DNA of 64,000 nucleotides from JAFGAV01 sp041479055 (GCA_963702835.1 OY969762.1:2914001-2978000), one strand, 5' to 3'. Positions 16,373-24,897 are shown, counted from the stretch's first letter. Numbers and translations: made by a program. The notes: generated by a model not told the origin, from the letters alone.

Positions 16373-17511
16373 AAATCGATTCTGTGGAATTGGTCAAAAT
16401 CAAACTGCCCTATGTCCATTTCTTCGAGACGAGCTTCGGCCGGGAATATGAACGCCACTTCATCCTGGTCATTGTCAGGTCGGAAGGGCTGACCGCCTAC
16501 GGCGAGTGCGTAGCCGAGCGCGCGCCCCTCTACAGCGCCGAGACCACGGAGACGGCCTGGCATGTCCTGGAGGATTTCCTCATCCCCCTTCTTTTCGAAA
16601 AAGGCCTCAGCGGTCCGGTTGACTTCGCCCGCGCGGCCAAAGCATTCCGCGGCCATTCCATGGCCAAGGCCGGCCTGGAGCTGGCCCTGTGGGACCTGGA
16701 GGCCAAGCGGGAAAATATCTCCCTGAGGGCTCTTTACGGAGGGACCCAGGAGGAGATCGCCGCGGGGGTGAGCGTCGGGATCGAGGACACTCTGGCCGGC
16801 CTGGTGAAAAGTGTGGAGGGCTATCTCGGCGAGGGTTATCGTCGCATCAAGATCAAGATCAAGCCCGGCTGGGACGTCGAGGCCTGCGCCGCGGTCAGGG
16901 ATAAATTTCCGGACATCCTCCTCCAGGTGGACGCCAACGGCGCCTACAGCCTCCAGGACGCCGAGACGCTCAAGAAGCTGGATGGCTTCAATTTGCTCCT
17001 CCTCGAGCAGCCCTTTCCTCCCTACGACCTCTGGGACCACAGCCGCCTGCAGACGATGCTCAAGACGCCTCTCTGCCTCGACGAAAGCATCATCTCCTTC
17101 GATACGGCCCGGGCGGCCCTGGAGATGGGGAGCTGCCGTATCATCAACATCAAGGTCGGCCGGGTGGGGGGCCTGGTCGAGGCGAGGAAAATCCACGACT
17201 TCTGCCTGGAGAAGGGCGTGCCCGTGTGGTGCGGGGGAATGCTGGAGTCGGGCATCGGCCGGGCCCACAACCTGCACTTGGCTTCGCTGCCGAATTTTCG
17301 GCTGCCGGCCGACCTCTCGGCCAGCCGGCGCTATTACCACCAGGACCTCATCGAGCCCGAAATCGAGCTCTCCGCCAACGGCACCATCCGCGTGCCCACC
17401 GGCCCGGGCATCGGTGTTTTTCCGATGGAAGACAGGATTAAGAATGCATCTTTGCGTCGCCAGGTCTTCAGGAGCGATTCGGGGTCGCAGGCTTCGAGGA
17501 GTGAATCATGA
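16369..17511 (+). CDS. Enolase-superfamily NSAR/OSBS-type enzyme (MenC-like)
   Basis: 380 residues from a GTG start. Key residues of the N-succinylamino-acid racemase/o-succinylbenzoate synthase group are present: K161-x-K163 (RIKIKIKPGWD), metal ligands D188 (VDANG), E213 (LEQP) and D238 (LDES), and K262 (NIKVGRVGG). Length and spacing match the Amycolatopsis/Geobacillus enzymes. The family either makes o-succinylbenzoate for menaquinone or racemises N-succinyl amino acids. No other men gene is near, whereas the preceding GNAT gene is the usual NSAR partner, so the racemase role in D-to-L amino-acid conversion is more likely. The expected M20 desuccinylase is not in the window. Confidence 0.85.
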   Translation: MKIDSVELVKIKLPYVHFFETSFGREYERHFILVIVRSEGLTAYGECVAERAPLYSAETTETAWHVLEDFLIPLLFEKGLSGPVDFARAAKAFRGHSMAKAGLELALWDLEAKRENISLRALYGGTQEEIAAGVSVGIEDTLAGLVKSVEGYLGEGYRRIKIKIKPGWDVEACAAVRDKFPDILLQVDANGAYSLQDAETLKKLDGFNLLLLEQPFPPYDLWDHSRLQTMLKTPLCLDESIISFDTARAALEMGSCRIINIKVGRVGGLVEARKIHDFCLEKGVPVWCGGMLESGIGRAHNLHLASLPNFRLPADLSASRRYYHQDLIEPEIELSANGTIRVPTGPGIGVFPMEDRIKNASLRRQVFRSDSGSQASRSES

Positions 17512-18722
17512 GCCAGATGATCTTTTTAGATAATGCCGCCACTTCCTATCCCAAGCCTGAGTCAGTCTATGTCTTCATGGACCAGTTCTATCGAAGGTCC
17601 GGCGTTAACCCGGGCCGTTCCGGCTATGACCTGTGCCTGGAGGCGGGAGAGCTGTTGGACGGCACGAGGAAACTCCTGACCCGGTTCTTCAACGGCACCG
17701 ACCCGAACAGGCTCTGCTTCACCTATAATGCCACCGACTCCCTCAACCTCATCATCTTCGGCATGCTCCAAGAAGGGGACCATGCGGTGACTACGGCTCT
17801 CGAGCACAACTCCGTGCTGCGTCCTTTATATCATCAATGGAAATATCGCGGTGTCGAGGTTGATTATGTCCCCTTCGACCAGGCCGGGTTTGTGGACCCG
17901 GACGAGGTCCGCCGGCGTTTTCGCGGGAATACGCGGCTGGTCGTCATCAACCATGGGTCGAACGTTATCGGCACAGTCCAGCCGATTAAGGAAATCGGAC
18001 GTTACTGCCGGGAACACAACATTCCCTTTGCCGTCGATGCCTCTCAGACAGCCGGGAAAATGACCATCGATGTCCAAGACGACAACGTGGACGTCCTGGC
18101 CTTCACCGGCCACAAATCCCTGCTTGGACCGACAGGCATCGGCGGGCTGTATGTCAGGGAAGGAATCACCATCCGTCATACCCGCGCCGGCGGGACGGGC
18201 GTCCGTTCGGCCGACCGGCTTCACCTGGAGGAATATCCCTACCGCCTGGAGTACGGTACGCCGAATATTCTGGGCGTGGCCGGGCTCAAAGCCGGCGTGA
18301 GTTGGATCCTGGAGAAGGGCGTCGCTTCCATTTCGGCCCAGGAGATGGCCTTGACCGCCCTGTTGCGGGACGGGCTTCGAGAGATCGACGGCGTCGTCTT
18401 GTATTGCCAGGACGATCTCACCAACCATCTTTCCGTCCTGAGCTTCAACATCGAAGGGTTGGAGGCCTCCGACGCCGGCACGATTCTCGATGTCGATCAC
18501 AACATTGCCTGCCGAACCGGCCTTCACTGCGCGCCCCTGGTGCATGAGCAGCTCGGGACGGCCAAGATCAAAGGCTCGGTTCGGTTCGGCATCGGCCCCT
18601 TCAACACGGAAGACCACATCCGGACCGCTGTCAAAGCTGTGGCCGAGGTCGCCGCCGCGGCCAAAATCCGGCGGAAGGCCCGGCCTTCCCTCGGCGGGGA
18701 GCGCCATCCTTCCTCAAAATGA
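17508..18722 (+). CDS. PLP-dependent class V aminotransferase-fold enzyme (cysteine desulfurase family)
   Basis: 404 residues. FLDNAATSYPKPESV at the N-terminus, H150 (VVINHGSN), D178 with A-S-Q (AVDASQTAGK) and PLP Lys K203 (FTGHKSLLGPTGIGG) identify the cysteine desulfurase/SufS-like fold. A Cys is in CRTGLHCAPLVHEQLG, the usual site of the persulfide-forming Cys. The start overlaps the stop of the NSAR-like gene. Stand-alone members of this subfamily may act on cysteine, selenocysteine or other amino acids. Placement next to an amino-acid racemase suggests amino-acid turnover rather than Fe-S assembly; no iscU/sufU is present. Confidence 0.8.
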   Translation: MSQMIFLDNAATSYPKPESVYVFMDQFYRRSGVNPGRSGYDLCLEAGELLDGTRKLLTRFFNGTDPNRLCFTYNATDSLNLIIFGMLQEGDHAVTTALEHNSVLRPLYHQWKYRGVEVDYVPFDQAGFVDPDEVRRRFRGNTRLVVINHGSNVIGTVQPIKEIGRYCREHNIPFAVDASQTAGKMTIDVQDDNVDVLAFTGHKSLLGPTGIGGLYVREGITIRHTRAGGTGVRSADRLHLEEYPYRLEYGTPNILGVAGLKAGVSWILEKGVASISAQEMALTALLRDGLREIDGVVLYCQDDLTNHLSVLSFNIEGLEASDAGTILDVDHNIACRTGLHCAPLVHEQLGTAKIKGSVRFGIGPFNTEDHIRTAVKAVAEVAAAAKIRRKARPSLGGERHPSSK

Positions 18723-18766
18723 GGGCCGGGACGAGCAAAGCTGTTCCAGTGCCTCACGAGAATAGA

Positions 18767-20152
18767 TCAGGGCCGGACATAGTCCGAGGGCCTGTCCGGG
18801 ACCGCGGCTGAGATCCCGCTCATGACCAGCGCATCGGCGGCCAGCTCGATGACGCTCTTGACCTTGACCCCGAGCTTATAATGTTCGTTGAGCTCGGCTA
18901 GCTGGTCCAGGCAATTATGACAGGGAGCGGCGACCACTTGTGCTTTGGTTCGGGCGATTTGGGCAGACTTGACCCGGCCCGCGCTCTTGCGGCGTGAGGC
19001 GAATTCGGTCATTGACAATTGGCCGCCTCCTCCGCCGCAACAGTAGTTCTTTTCCCGGTTGGGGGTCATTTCTATGAAATTTTTGACGGCCTGACGGAGA
19101 ATAGTGCGCTGGTCTTCAATGATTCCGCCCATCCGGACGAGTTGGCAAGGGTCATGCAGGGTTACCGTCTCGAGGTGCCGTTGGGGGTCAAGACGGATCC
19201 GTCCGTTGCGAATGTAATCCGCCGTCACCGTCAAAATGCTCTTCACTTCATAGCCGATTTTCCGGGAAAGCCATTCCGGGGCCTCCCATCGGTTGGAGCT
19301 GAATCCGTGCCCGCATTCCGCCAGGACCAGCGTTTTCGCCTGCAGCTCCTCCATGGCCCGTTTGAGGCGCGAAGCCAGGAGCCCGGCCAGCTCATCGTCG
19401 CCCGTGAAATAGGCATAATTGGTCACATCAAAATAGGAGCTCGACAGAGTCCAGCTCTCCCGGGCGGCATGGAAGATCTTCCCGGCGGCCGTCATCGTCA
19501 ACGGGTAGAACTTGGGTTCGCGGGGGTTCACCACATAGAGAATGTCTGCCCCCTTCAGGTCCAGGGGGAGACGCGCTCCGGGATCTTGCAGGTCGGCCTG
19601 GAGTTCTTCTTCCAGCCAGGCGACAGTCTCCGTCCAGTCCTCCTTCAAGATCCCCATGTTGTTCCCGGTGTCGCGCGCCAAAGCGACCGTGGAAGACAAT
19701 CCGTCGGGCACGAGCCCCAGAGAAGCCAAGATGCCCCGGGCTTTCCGGATCAGGGCGGGGATGTTGATCCCCATGGTGCAGTTCAGGGCGCAGCGGCCGC
19801 AAAGCGTACACCGGCCGAAGAGGGAATCCACCCACTCCCGGGCTTCCTTTTGGTTGAAATCCGCCGCCCCCGTCCAGCCTGGGGCGAGGCGTCCGCCCCT
19901 GCTGAAGTATTTTTTGAAAACGCGGATGATGAGGTTCAACTTATAGGCGGGGATCGATTTCAGGTCCCGGTCGTCCAGGAAATAATGGCAGGACTCCGCG
20001 CAGAGCCCGCACCGGACGCAGGATTCCAGGTTAATGGCGGAGGGAGCGTCGAGGGCATTCGCCAACCGGCGGACGGCGGCCTTGAAATCATCAGGGCTGA
20101 GCCGCTCGAGGCGATCCTCAAGCGGAGCGTTTGCGGGCCGCTGCTCGTTCAT
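18767..20152 (-). CDS. DsrK/HdrD-like iron-sulfur protein
   Basis: 461 residues. Two 4Fe-4S motifs lie at the N-terminal side: C45-C48-C51-C55 (CVRCGLCAESC) and C115-C118-C121-C125 (CTLCGRCALNC). Two CCG-type domains follow, the second complete (HDPCQLVR, NYCCGGGGG, APCHNC) and the first lacking most Cys (only ECGHGFSSNRW). DsrK and HdrD use such domains for a catalytic cluster that reduces a disulfide or trisulfide. It follows the cytochrome b gene by 3 nt and dsrC is upstream, so it is probably the disulfide-reductase subunit of a quinol-linked DsrMK-like complex acting on DsrC. Confidence 0.8.
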   Translation of the reverse strand: MNEQRPANAPLEDRLERLSPDDFKAAVRRLANALDAPSAINLESCVRCGLCAESCHYFLDDRDLKSIPAYKLNLIIRVFKKYFSRGGRLAPGWTGAADFNQKEAREWVDSLFGRCTLCGRCALNCTMGINIPALIRKARGILASLGLVPDGLSSTVALARDTGNNMGILKEDWTETVAWLEEELQADLQDPGARLPLDLKGADILYVVNPREPKFYPLTMTAAGKIFHAARESWTLSSSYFDVTNYAYFTGDDELAGLLASRLKRAMEELQAKTLVLAECGHGFSSNRWEAPEWLSRKIGYEVKSILTVTADYIRNGRIRLDPQRHLETVTLHDPCQLVRMGGIIEDQRTILRQAVKNFIEMTPNREKNYCCGGGGGQLSMTEFASRRKSAGRVKSAQIARTKAQVVAAPCHNCLDQLAELNEHYKLGVKVKSVIELAADALVMSGISAAVPDRPSDYVRP

Positions 20153-20155
20153 CGT

Positions 20156-20782
20156 TCAACTCCGGTCGCGGCCGGGCGGCAGAACGCCGCGACGGCCAAA
20201 AAACGAGCCGAACAGGAACCGGGAATAGAAAAAAAAGACGCAGTGGCGGATCTTGCCGGCCGGAATATAGAGAAAGAGAAAGATCGAATAGCCCAGCAGG
20301 AAAGTAACGGTGCGAGCGTCCAAAGAGGCGGCCAAGGCAGCGGCCAGGAAAATGTCCACGATAACATTGGCCCCGAAGTCATCCGGCCGGCTGAGCCGCC
20401 GAACGTTCGACATGAAAATCCGCTTGAGGAGAAGTCCGACGCCGGAGAGGAGGCCGAGGCCCGCTCCCAAGCGGAAAATGTTCTGTCCCAGGGCCGGCCC
20501 ATTGAGGCTGAAGACTTTAATAAAAAGGATGGCGAATCCGGAGAATATGCCGAGGTGATAGAAAACTCCAGCCAGGTAGGCGAAAAGGTGGAGCCGGGTG
20601 CTTTCCTTTTCCTGAGGCATCATCCCTCGGCCGAAAGCATAGGCGACCCCCTGCCGGGCGCTTCCCAGGGGAATGGAAAAATATGGTTTGCGCCCTAGAG
20701 AACGCGTTTTAAGGATTAAATAAACCAGCGCTCCTGCCGAGAAAAGCCCCGACAGGATGACACCCCATTGCCAGGCCGTCAT
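20156..20782 (-). CDS. DsrM/NarI-like cytochrome b subunit
   Basis: 208 residues with about five membrane helices. H65 and H76 (RLHLFAYLAGVFYHLGIF) lie in one helix, and a further His follows in GKIRHCVFFF near the C-terminus; these are candidate b-heme ligands as in NarI/DsrM/HdrE. It would exchange electrons with the quinone pool and pass them to the adjacent Fe-S protein. Length is near that of minimal members. Lies 12 nt after dsrC and 3 nt before the DsrK-like gene. Confidence 0.75.
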   Translation of the reverse strand: MTAWQWGVILSGLFSAGALVYLILKTRSLGRKPYFSIPLGSARQGVAYAFGRGMMPQEKESTRLHLFAYLAGVFYHLGIFSGFAILFIKVFSLNGPALGQNIFRLGAGLGLLSGVGLLLKRIFMSNVRRLSRPDDFGANVIVDIFLAAALAASLDARTVTFLLGYSIFLFLYIPAGKIRHCVFFFYSRFLFGSFFGRRGVLPPGRDRS

Positions 20783-20794
20783 GACTTGAGGCCT

Positions 20795-21115
20795 TTAAAC
20801 GCAACCGTCGGGCTTGGGCAGGCCGGCCAGCTTACAGGCGCCTTTGGCCGGGCCGGAAGGAAAGAGCTCGAAGATGCGCTTCAAGGAAAGTTTGGTCGTC
20901 TGACATAGGCTGCGCACCATGGGAGCGTTGCCCTTGGCCAGGTAGTATTGGCGGATGGTGTCGATGACGGCCCAGTGCTCTTCGGTCAGGCGTTCGATGC
21001 CTTCTTGGTCCTGAGCCAGGATTTCGGCAATCTTCCGGTCCCATTCCTGCGGATGGGTCAGGAAACCCTCTTCGTTGACTTCGATGGTTTTGCCCATACT
21101 CGTGATCGTAGCCAA
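20795..21115 (-). CDS. dsrC: DsrC/TusE-family sulfur carrier with both C-terminal cysteines
   Basis: 106 residues from a TTG start (a gagagg site lies 7 nt upstream); an ATG six codons later is the alternative. The C-terminal arm ends GACKLAGLPKPDGCV, giving C94 and the penultimate C105, the two redox Cys of true DsrC that form a trisulfide with sulfite-derived sulfur. TusE proteins that serve only tRNA thiolation usually keep just the last one. First gene of the dsrC-dsrM-dsrK-like operon. No dsrAB or tusBCD is in the window, so the sulfur donor is unknown. Confidence 0.85.
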   Translation of the reverse strand: MATITSMGKTIEVNEEGFLTHPQEWDRKIAEILAQDQEGIERLTEEHWAVIDTIRQYYLAKGNAPMVRSLCQTTKLSLKRIFELFPSGPAKGACKLAGLPKPDGCV

Positions 21116-21321
21116 GATGGATCCTCTCTCAATATAAATTAAAGGCGATATTATAGCATAACATCAGGCCTTCGGTTCAAAGCATGCGAATCCAGGCCAA
21201 CAGACCTATTTGATTAGGGCCACTCATATCCGTATTGATTTTATAATATAAATATTATAATAATTATATCTTAAATAGGTTAAATACGGCCGGGCTGGCC
21301 GGCCAGACCCTGGAGGATTCT
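21116..21321. promoter_or_regulatory. Divergent promoter region with perfect AT palindrome (21241-21260)
   Basis: Intergenic between dsrC (minus) and the large oxidoreductase (plus). TTATAATAT and ATATTATAA form a perfect 9-bp inverted repeat with a 2-nt centre at 21241-21260, within a very AT-rich stretch containing TATAAT on both strands. It could be a bidirectional -10 region or an operator coordinating the two operons. Confidence 0.45.
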
Positions 21322-24300
21322 ATGAGCAGATTATCGAAGAAAGACCGTATCTGGCTGGAGGAGAAATTCGGCGCCCGGGCGAACTTCAACTCCACCGAGA
21401 GGCTTCTCTACAGCCATGATATCGCCGCCATGCCGGGGCTGTTCACGCCCCTGGTGGGAGACACTGTTCCCGACGCCATTGTCCAGCCGGCCGGCGAGGA
21501 GGAACTGATCGAGCTCGTCCGCTGGGCGGCCGCGAAAAATATCCCCCTTGTTCCGAGGGGAAAGGGATCTTCAGGCTATGGGGGTATTATCCCCGCCCAG
21601 AAAGGGATCGTCGTCGATTTCTACAGGATGCGCAAGGTTTTGGCCGTGGACGAGAAGGCCGAGACCGCGACCGTCGAGCCGGGTATCACCTGGGAGCAGC
21701 TCGACACCGAGCTCAAGAAAAAAGGGCTCACTCTTCGCCTCTATCCCACCAGCTACCCTTCCTCTTCGGTGGGCGGATGGCTGGCCCAGGGAGGGGCGGG
21801 TATCGGTTCTTTTGAATTCGGCTGGTTCATTGACAACGTGGTGAGCGCCCGGGTCGTCCTCCCCTCGGGCGAAGCGAGAGAACTTTCCGGCAAGGACCTC
21901 GAGCTCATCTCCGAGGCGGAGGGCATCACCGGCCTCATCAGCCGCGTTACGCTCCGGGGGCAGAAGCTTTCCGAGCTGGGGTTGGCAGCCATCGCCTGCC
22001 CCGACGCTGGCGAGATCACCAGGGTTTTCAAGGAAACCATGGAGCGCAACCTTCCCCTCTGGTCTGTCGTCTTCATCAACCCCAAAATGGCGGAGCTCAA
22101 AAACAAGGCGCCGGTTCGGACGCACCACGGCCAGCCCGCTGAGCCCAAGGTCATCCTGCCCGCGGCCTACATCGCCACCCTGGCCTTCCGGGAGCGGGAC
22201 CGGGATAAAGTCATGCCCGCCCTTCAGGAGATTCTCAAACCCTGCCAGGGTGAGATCCTCAGCGACAGGATCGCCCGCCATGAATGGGAGAACCGGTTCA
22301 AGCTGATGATCGTGAAAAGGCTCGGCCCGTCGCTCGTCCCGGCCGAGGTCGTCGTCCCCCTGGAAAAACTGGGTGAAGTGATGGAGGAGATCGAACAGAA
22401 GGTCAAACAGCCCGTGGTCAAGGAAGGCGTCATTATCCGCCGCGGCCGGGACGGCCGGCCTGAGGCGGTCATCCTGGGATTCATTCCCAGCGACCAGCGG
22501 AAGTTCTCTTACAATTTTGTCTTCGGGCTGGTGCTGTCTATATTGAAGATCGCCAAGAAATATGGCGGCCGCCCTTATGCCACGGGCCTTTATTTCACCC
22601 GGGAAGCGAAAAAAATTCTTGGCCAGGAGCGTTTAAAAAAGATCAAGGACTTCAAGAAGAGCGTTGACCCCAAGAAGATTCTGAATCCGGGCAAAGTCCT
22701 GAGCGGTAAGCTTCTAGGCCGGGTCGTTGGCTGGGCCTCTCCCTTCGAGCCCTTGGTCCGGCCCTTCGGCAACCGGGTCATCACCAAGCTGGGCGAGAAG
22801 TTCGGCAAGCCCGTGCGCGGCATCCCGGCCGACGTGGCCTCCTATGCCTACGGCTGCTCCCAGTGCGGCTACTGCCTTGACGAATGCGACCAGTTCTACG
22901 GCCGCGGCTGGGAGAGCCAGTCGCCTCGCGGCAAGTGGTACTGGCTGCGTCAATTCATGGAGGGCAGGGTCAAGTGGGACCAGGACATGGTCGATACCTT
23001 CCTCGTCTGCACCACCTGCGAGTACTGCAACCTCCGCTGCTCGGCCGTGCTGCCCATCGAGTCGAGCTGGATGAAGCTGCGGGGCAAACTCGTCCAGGAA
23101 GACAAGCAGATGACCTTCCCGCCCTTTGAGATGATGGCCGCCGCGGTTCAAGCCGAGGGCAATATCTGGGCGGGCTATCGTAAGAACCGGACGGATTGGT
23201 TCCCGCCGGCCATGAAGGCCAAGCACGGCCCGGGCCTCCGGAGCAAGAACGTCTATTTCGCCGGCTGCACGGCTTCCTACGTGGAGAACGATATCGGCCA
23301 GGCGGCGGTGACGCTGCTCGATGCGGCCGGCGTGGATTTCACCACCCTGGGCCAGGTCGAGAACTGCTGCGGCACGCCCATGCTGGTGGCCGGCAAGTGG
23401 GACATTTTCGCCGAGACGATGCGAAAGAACATCGCCGCGGTCAAGGCCGCCGGGGCCGACACGGTCATCACTTCCTGCCCGGCCTGCGACATGATGTGGC
23501 GGCATTCTTATCCTGAATGGTCCAAGAAAGTGGGCCTCGACTTCGGCCTCCAGACCAGACACTACAGCGAGATCGTGGCCGAGCGAATCCGGGAAGGAAA
23601 ATTCAAGTTTGAAGTGCCGGTCAAGGAACGGGTTACCTGGCACGATTCCTGTCACATCGGCCGGGTTTCGGGCGTATATGAAGAGCCGCGGGAGATCATC
23701 AAGGCCATCCCCGGAGTCGAGCTGGTGGAGATGGAGCACAACCGCGAGGAAGGCCATTGCTGCGGCAGCGTGCTGACCCTCATCAAGGAGCCGCTGGTGG
23801 CCCACGAAGTGGGCAAGGTCAGGATGGATGAGGCGGCCGAGGTCCGGGCCGAGGCTGTGCTGGCCCTTTGCCCCTGCTGCGAGTTTCAGCTCCGGGTGAC
23901 CAAGGATAAGAAGAAGCTGCCCGTCGAGGTCCGCGACCTGGCTGCTTTCGCCTGCCGTGGGCTGGGCAAGAACTTTGCTGACCCGAGCCCCGAAGTGGCC
24001 CGCCAATGGGCCGTCTTCGAAGGCATGATTGCTTTGATGACGCCCACCGGCTTCGCCGGACTCATGGCCACCATGTGGCCCGAGCTGCTGCGGGCCATGC
24101 CGCTGGGCATGGGCGGCATGATGAAAGGCATCGGCAAGCTCGGCCCGCTGGGCGGGTTCCTGTTTACACTTATGAAGCCGATGTTCCCCGTGCTCTTCCC
24201 CATCCTTTTGCCCGGGATGATGCCCAAGGTCATGCCGGCCATGCTCGACCGGGTGGGGGCCATGATTCCCATGCCCGGCTACATGAAAGAACAGATGCCC

Positions 24301-24405
24301 GACTTGATGCCCAAGGTCATGGACAACCTGATGCCCAAGATGCTCCCCGACGTGGTGCCCTTGATTGTGCCCAAGATGATAAATTTTCTGAGAGGGAAAG
24401 CCTGA
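21322..24405 (+). CDS. FAD-binding/Fe-S oxidoreductase (GlcD-HdrD fusion) with Met-Pro-rich tail
   Basis: 1027 residues. About 40-240 is an FAD_binding_4 (PCMH) domain (IPLVPRGKGSSGYGG) and about 250-460 an FAD-oxidase C domain (ATGLYFTREA, DPKKILNPGKV), as in glycolate/D-lactate dehydrogenases. A 4Fe-4S pair follows: C512-C515-C518-C522 and a second motif from C563 (CTTCEYCNLRC). Two CCG domains come next (FAGCTASY...NCCGTPM...SCPACD; HDSCH...HCCGSV...LCPCC). The last about 110 residues are an unusual Met-Pro tail. The enzyme should oxidise a 2-hydroxyacid and pass electrons through Fe-S and CCG clusters. Divergent from dsrC-dsrMK, whose product may be its electron partner. The ggagga site is 7 nt from the ATG. 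Confidence 0.85.
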   Translation: MSRLSKKDRIWLEEKFGARANFNSTERLLYSHDIAAMPGLFTPLVGDTVPDAIVQPAGEEELIELVRWAAAKNIPLVPRGKGSSGYGGIIPAQKGIVVDFYRMRKVLAVDEKAETATVEPGITWEQLDTELKKKGLTLRLYPTSYPSSSVGGWLAQGGAGIGSFEFGWFIDNVVSARVVLPSGEARELSGKDLELISEAEGITGLISRVTLRGQKLSELGLAAIACPDAGEITRVFKETMERNLPLWSVVFINPKMAELKNKAPVRTHHGQPAEPKVILPAAYIATLAFRERDRDKVMPALQEILKPCQGEILSDRIARHEWENRFKLMIVKRLGPSLVPAEVVVPLEKLGEVMEEIEQKVKQPVVKEGVIIRRGRDGRPEAVILGFIPSDQRKFSYNFVFGLVLSILKIAKKYGGRPYATGLYFTREAKKILGQERLKKIKDFKKSVDPKKILNPGKVLSGKLLGRVVGWASPFEPLVRPFGNRVITKLGEKFGKPVRGIPADVASYAYGCSQCGYCLDECDQFYGRGWESQSPRGKWYWLRQFMEGRVKWDQDMVDTFLVCTTCEYCNLRCSAVLPIESSWMKLRGKLVQEDKQMTFPPFEMMAAAVQAEGNIWAGYRKNRTDWFPPAMKAKHGPGLRSKNVYFAGCTASYVENDIGQAAVTLLDAAGVDFTTLGQVENCCGTPMLVAGKWDIFAETMRKNIAAVKAAGADTVITSCPACDMMWRHSYPEWSKKVGLDFGLQTRHYSEIVAERIREGKFKFEVPVKERVTWHDSCHIGRVSGVYEEPREIIKAIPGVELVEMEHNREEGHCCGSVLTLIKEPLVAHEVGKVRMDEAAEVRAEAVLALCPCCEFQLRVTKDKKKLPVEVRDLAAFACRGLGKNFADPSPEVARQWAVFEGMIALMTPTGFAGLMATMWPELLRAMPLGMGGMMKGIGKLGPLGGFLFTLMKPMFPVLFPILLPGMMPKVMPAMLDRVGAMIPMPGYMKEQMPDLMPKVMDNLMPKMLPDVVPLIVPKMINFLRGKA

Positions 24406-24424
24406 TCTTTCAGGGTTGTTTTTA
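24401..24424 (+). terminator. Weak terminator-like hairpin
   Basis: CCTGA-TCTT-TCAGG overlaps the stop codon of the oxidoreductase gene and is followed by gttgttttta. The stem is only 5 bp, so efficiency is doubtful. Confidence 0.3.
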
Positions 24425-24431
24425 AGTAGGC

Positions 24432-24638
24432 TCAGCGATGGAGAGGAGCCTGATACTTTCGGAATGCCTTGAGCAGAAATATTTTATCGGCCAGCCGGTT
24501 CCATCTCCTTTCCAGCGACGGCCTGGCGATCAGAAATCCTACAAAGAGAACGAAAACGATGAGGATGACGGTATAGACTTCGGATAGGCTGAAGCCCCCC
24601 CGGCTCAAAGCCTCCAGCGATCTCAGGGCCTGGTCCAT
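24432..24638 (-). CDS. Small single-helix membrane protein
   Basis: 68 residues. One strongly hydrophobic helix at about 20-40 (VYTVILIVFVLFVGFLIA) is followed by a basic amphipathic tail (RPSLERRWNRLADKIFLLKAFRKYQ). A ggaggaa site precedes the ATG. I do not recognise a family. It is convergent with the large oxidoreductase, with 26 nt between stops. Confidence 0.5.
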   Translation of the reverse strand: MDQALRSLEALSRGGFSLSEVYTVILIVFVLFVGFLIARPSLERRWNRLADKIFLLKAFRKYQAPLHR

Positions 24639-24705
24639 TCCTCCCTCCTGAACTCTTTATCTTCACTCTGTTAGTCGCCGGGTATGGGGAAAAATGATTT
24701 TATTG

Positions 24706-24828
24706 AGAAAGCATCTCTTTTTTCGTGGTCCTAGGCGAGAAGGATGGGTCCTGTCGCAGGGGTATGGGCCCCGCGCCGCCCATCCACTCTGATAGTCTTG
24801 ATCTATCACGAAAAAAGAGATGCTTTCT
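24706..24828. repeat. Long inverted-repeat element (22-bp perfect arms)
   Basis: Positions 24706-24727 and 24807-24828 are perfect 22-bp inverted repeats (one arm starts agaaagcatctc). Nested inside is GGATGGG/CCCATCC (about 24742-24785) around a GC-rich centre. A near-perfect 13-nt direct repeat, CACTCTG(T/A)TAGTC, occurs at 24664-24676 and 24785-24797. On the plus strand the right arm is followed by tttattg. It could be a MITE-like element, a structured leader RNA or an attenuator before purM. No open frame across it looks like a gene. Confidence 0.7.
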
Positions 24829-24897
24829 TTTATTGACCTTAAGTTGACTCGGCTGGAGGGGGATGGTATATAGGGAAAGCCTGGAAGATCCCACCTC

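Noticed and set aside
16369..17511. MenC of a menaquinone pathway
   Set aside because: Possible by sequence, but no other men gene is near and the neighbouring GNAT gene is the usual NSAR partner; kept as an alternative only.
19019..20698. 559-codon open frame on the plus strand
   Set aside because: Antisense to the dsrK-like and dsrM-like genes, whose motifs are unmistakable; its own translation is low-complexity, as expected from a GC-rich antisense frame.
22714..24006. 430-codon open frame on the minus strand
   Set aside because: Antisense to the FAD/Fe-S oxidoreductase; no domain motifs and composition typical of a shadow frame.
24639..24897. Purine riboswitch before purM
   Set aside because: The visible stems do not give the three-way junction with conserved loop bases of purine riboswitches; only a long hairpin with a nested stem is seen.
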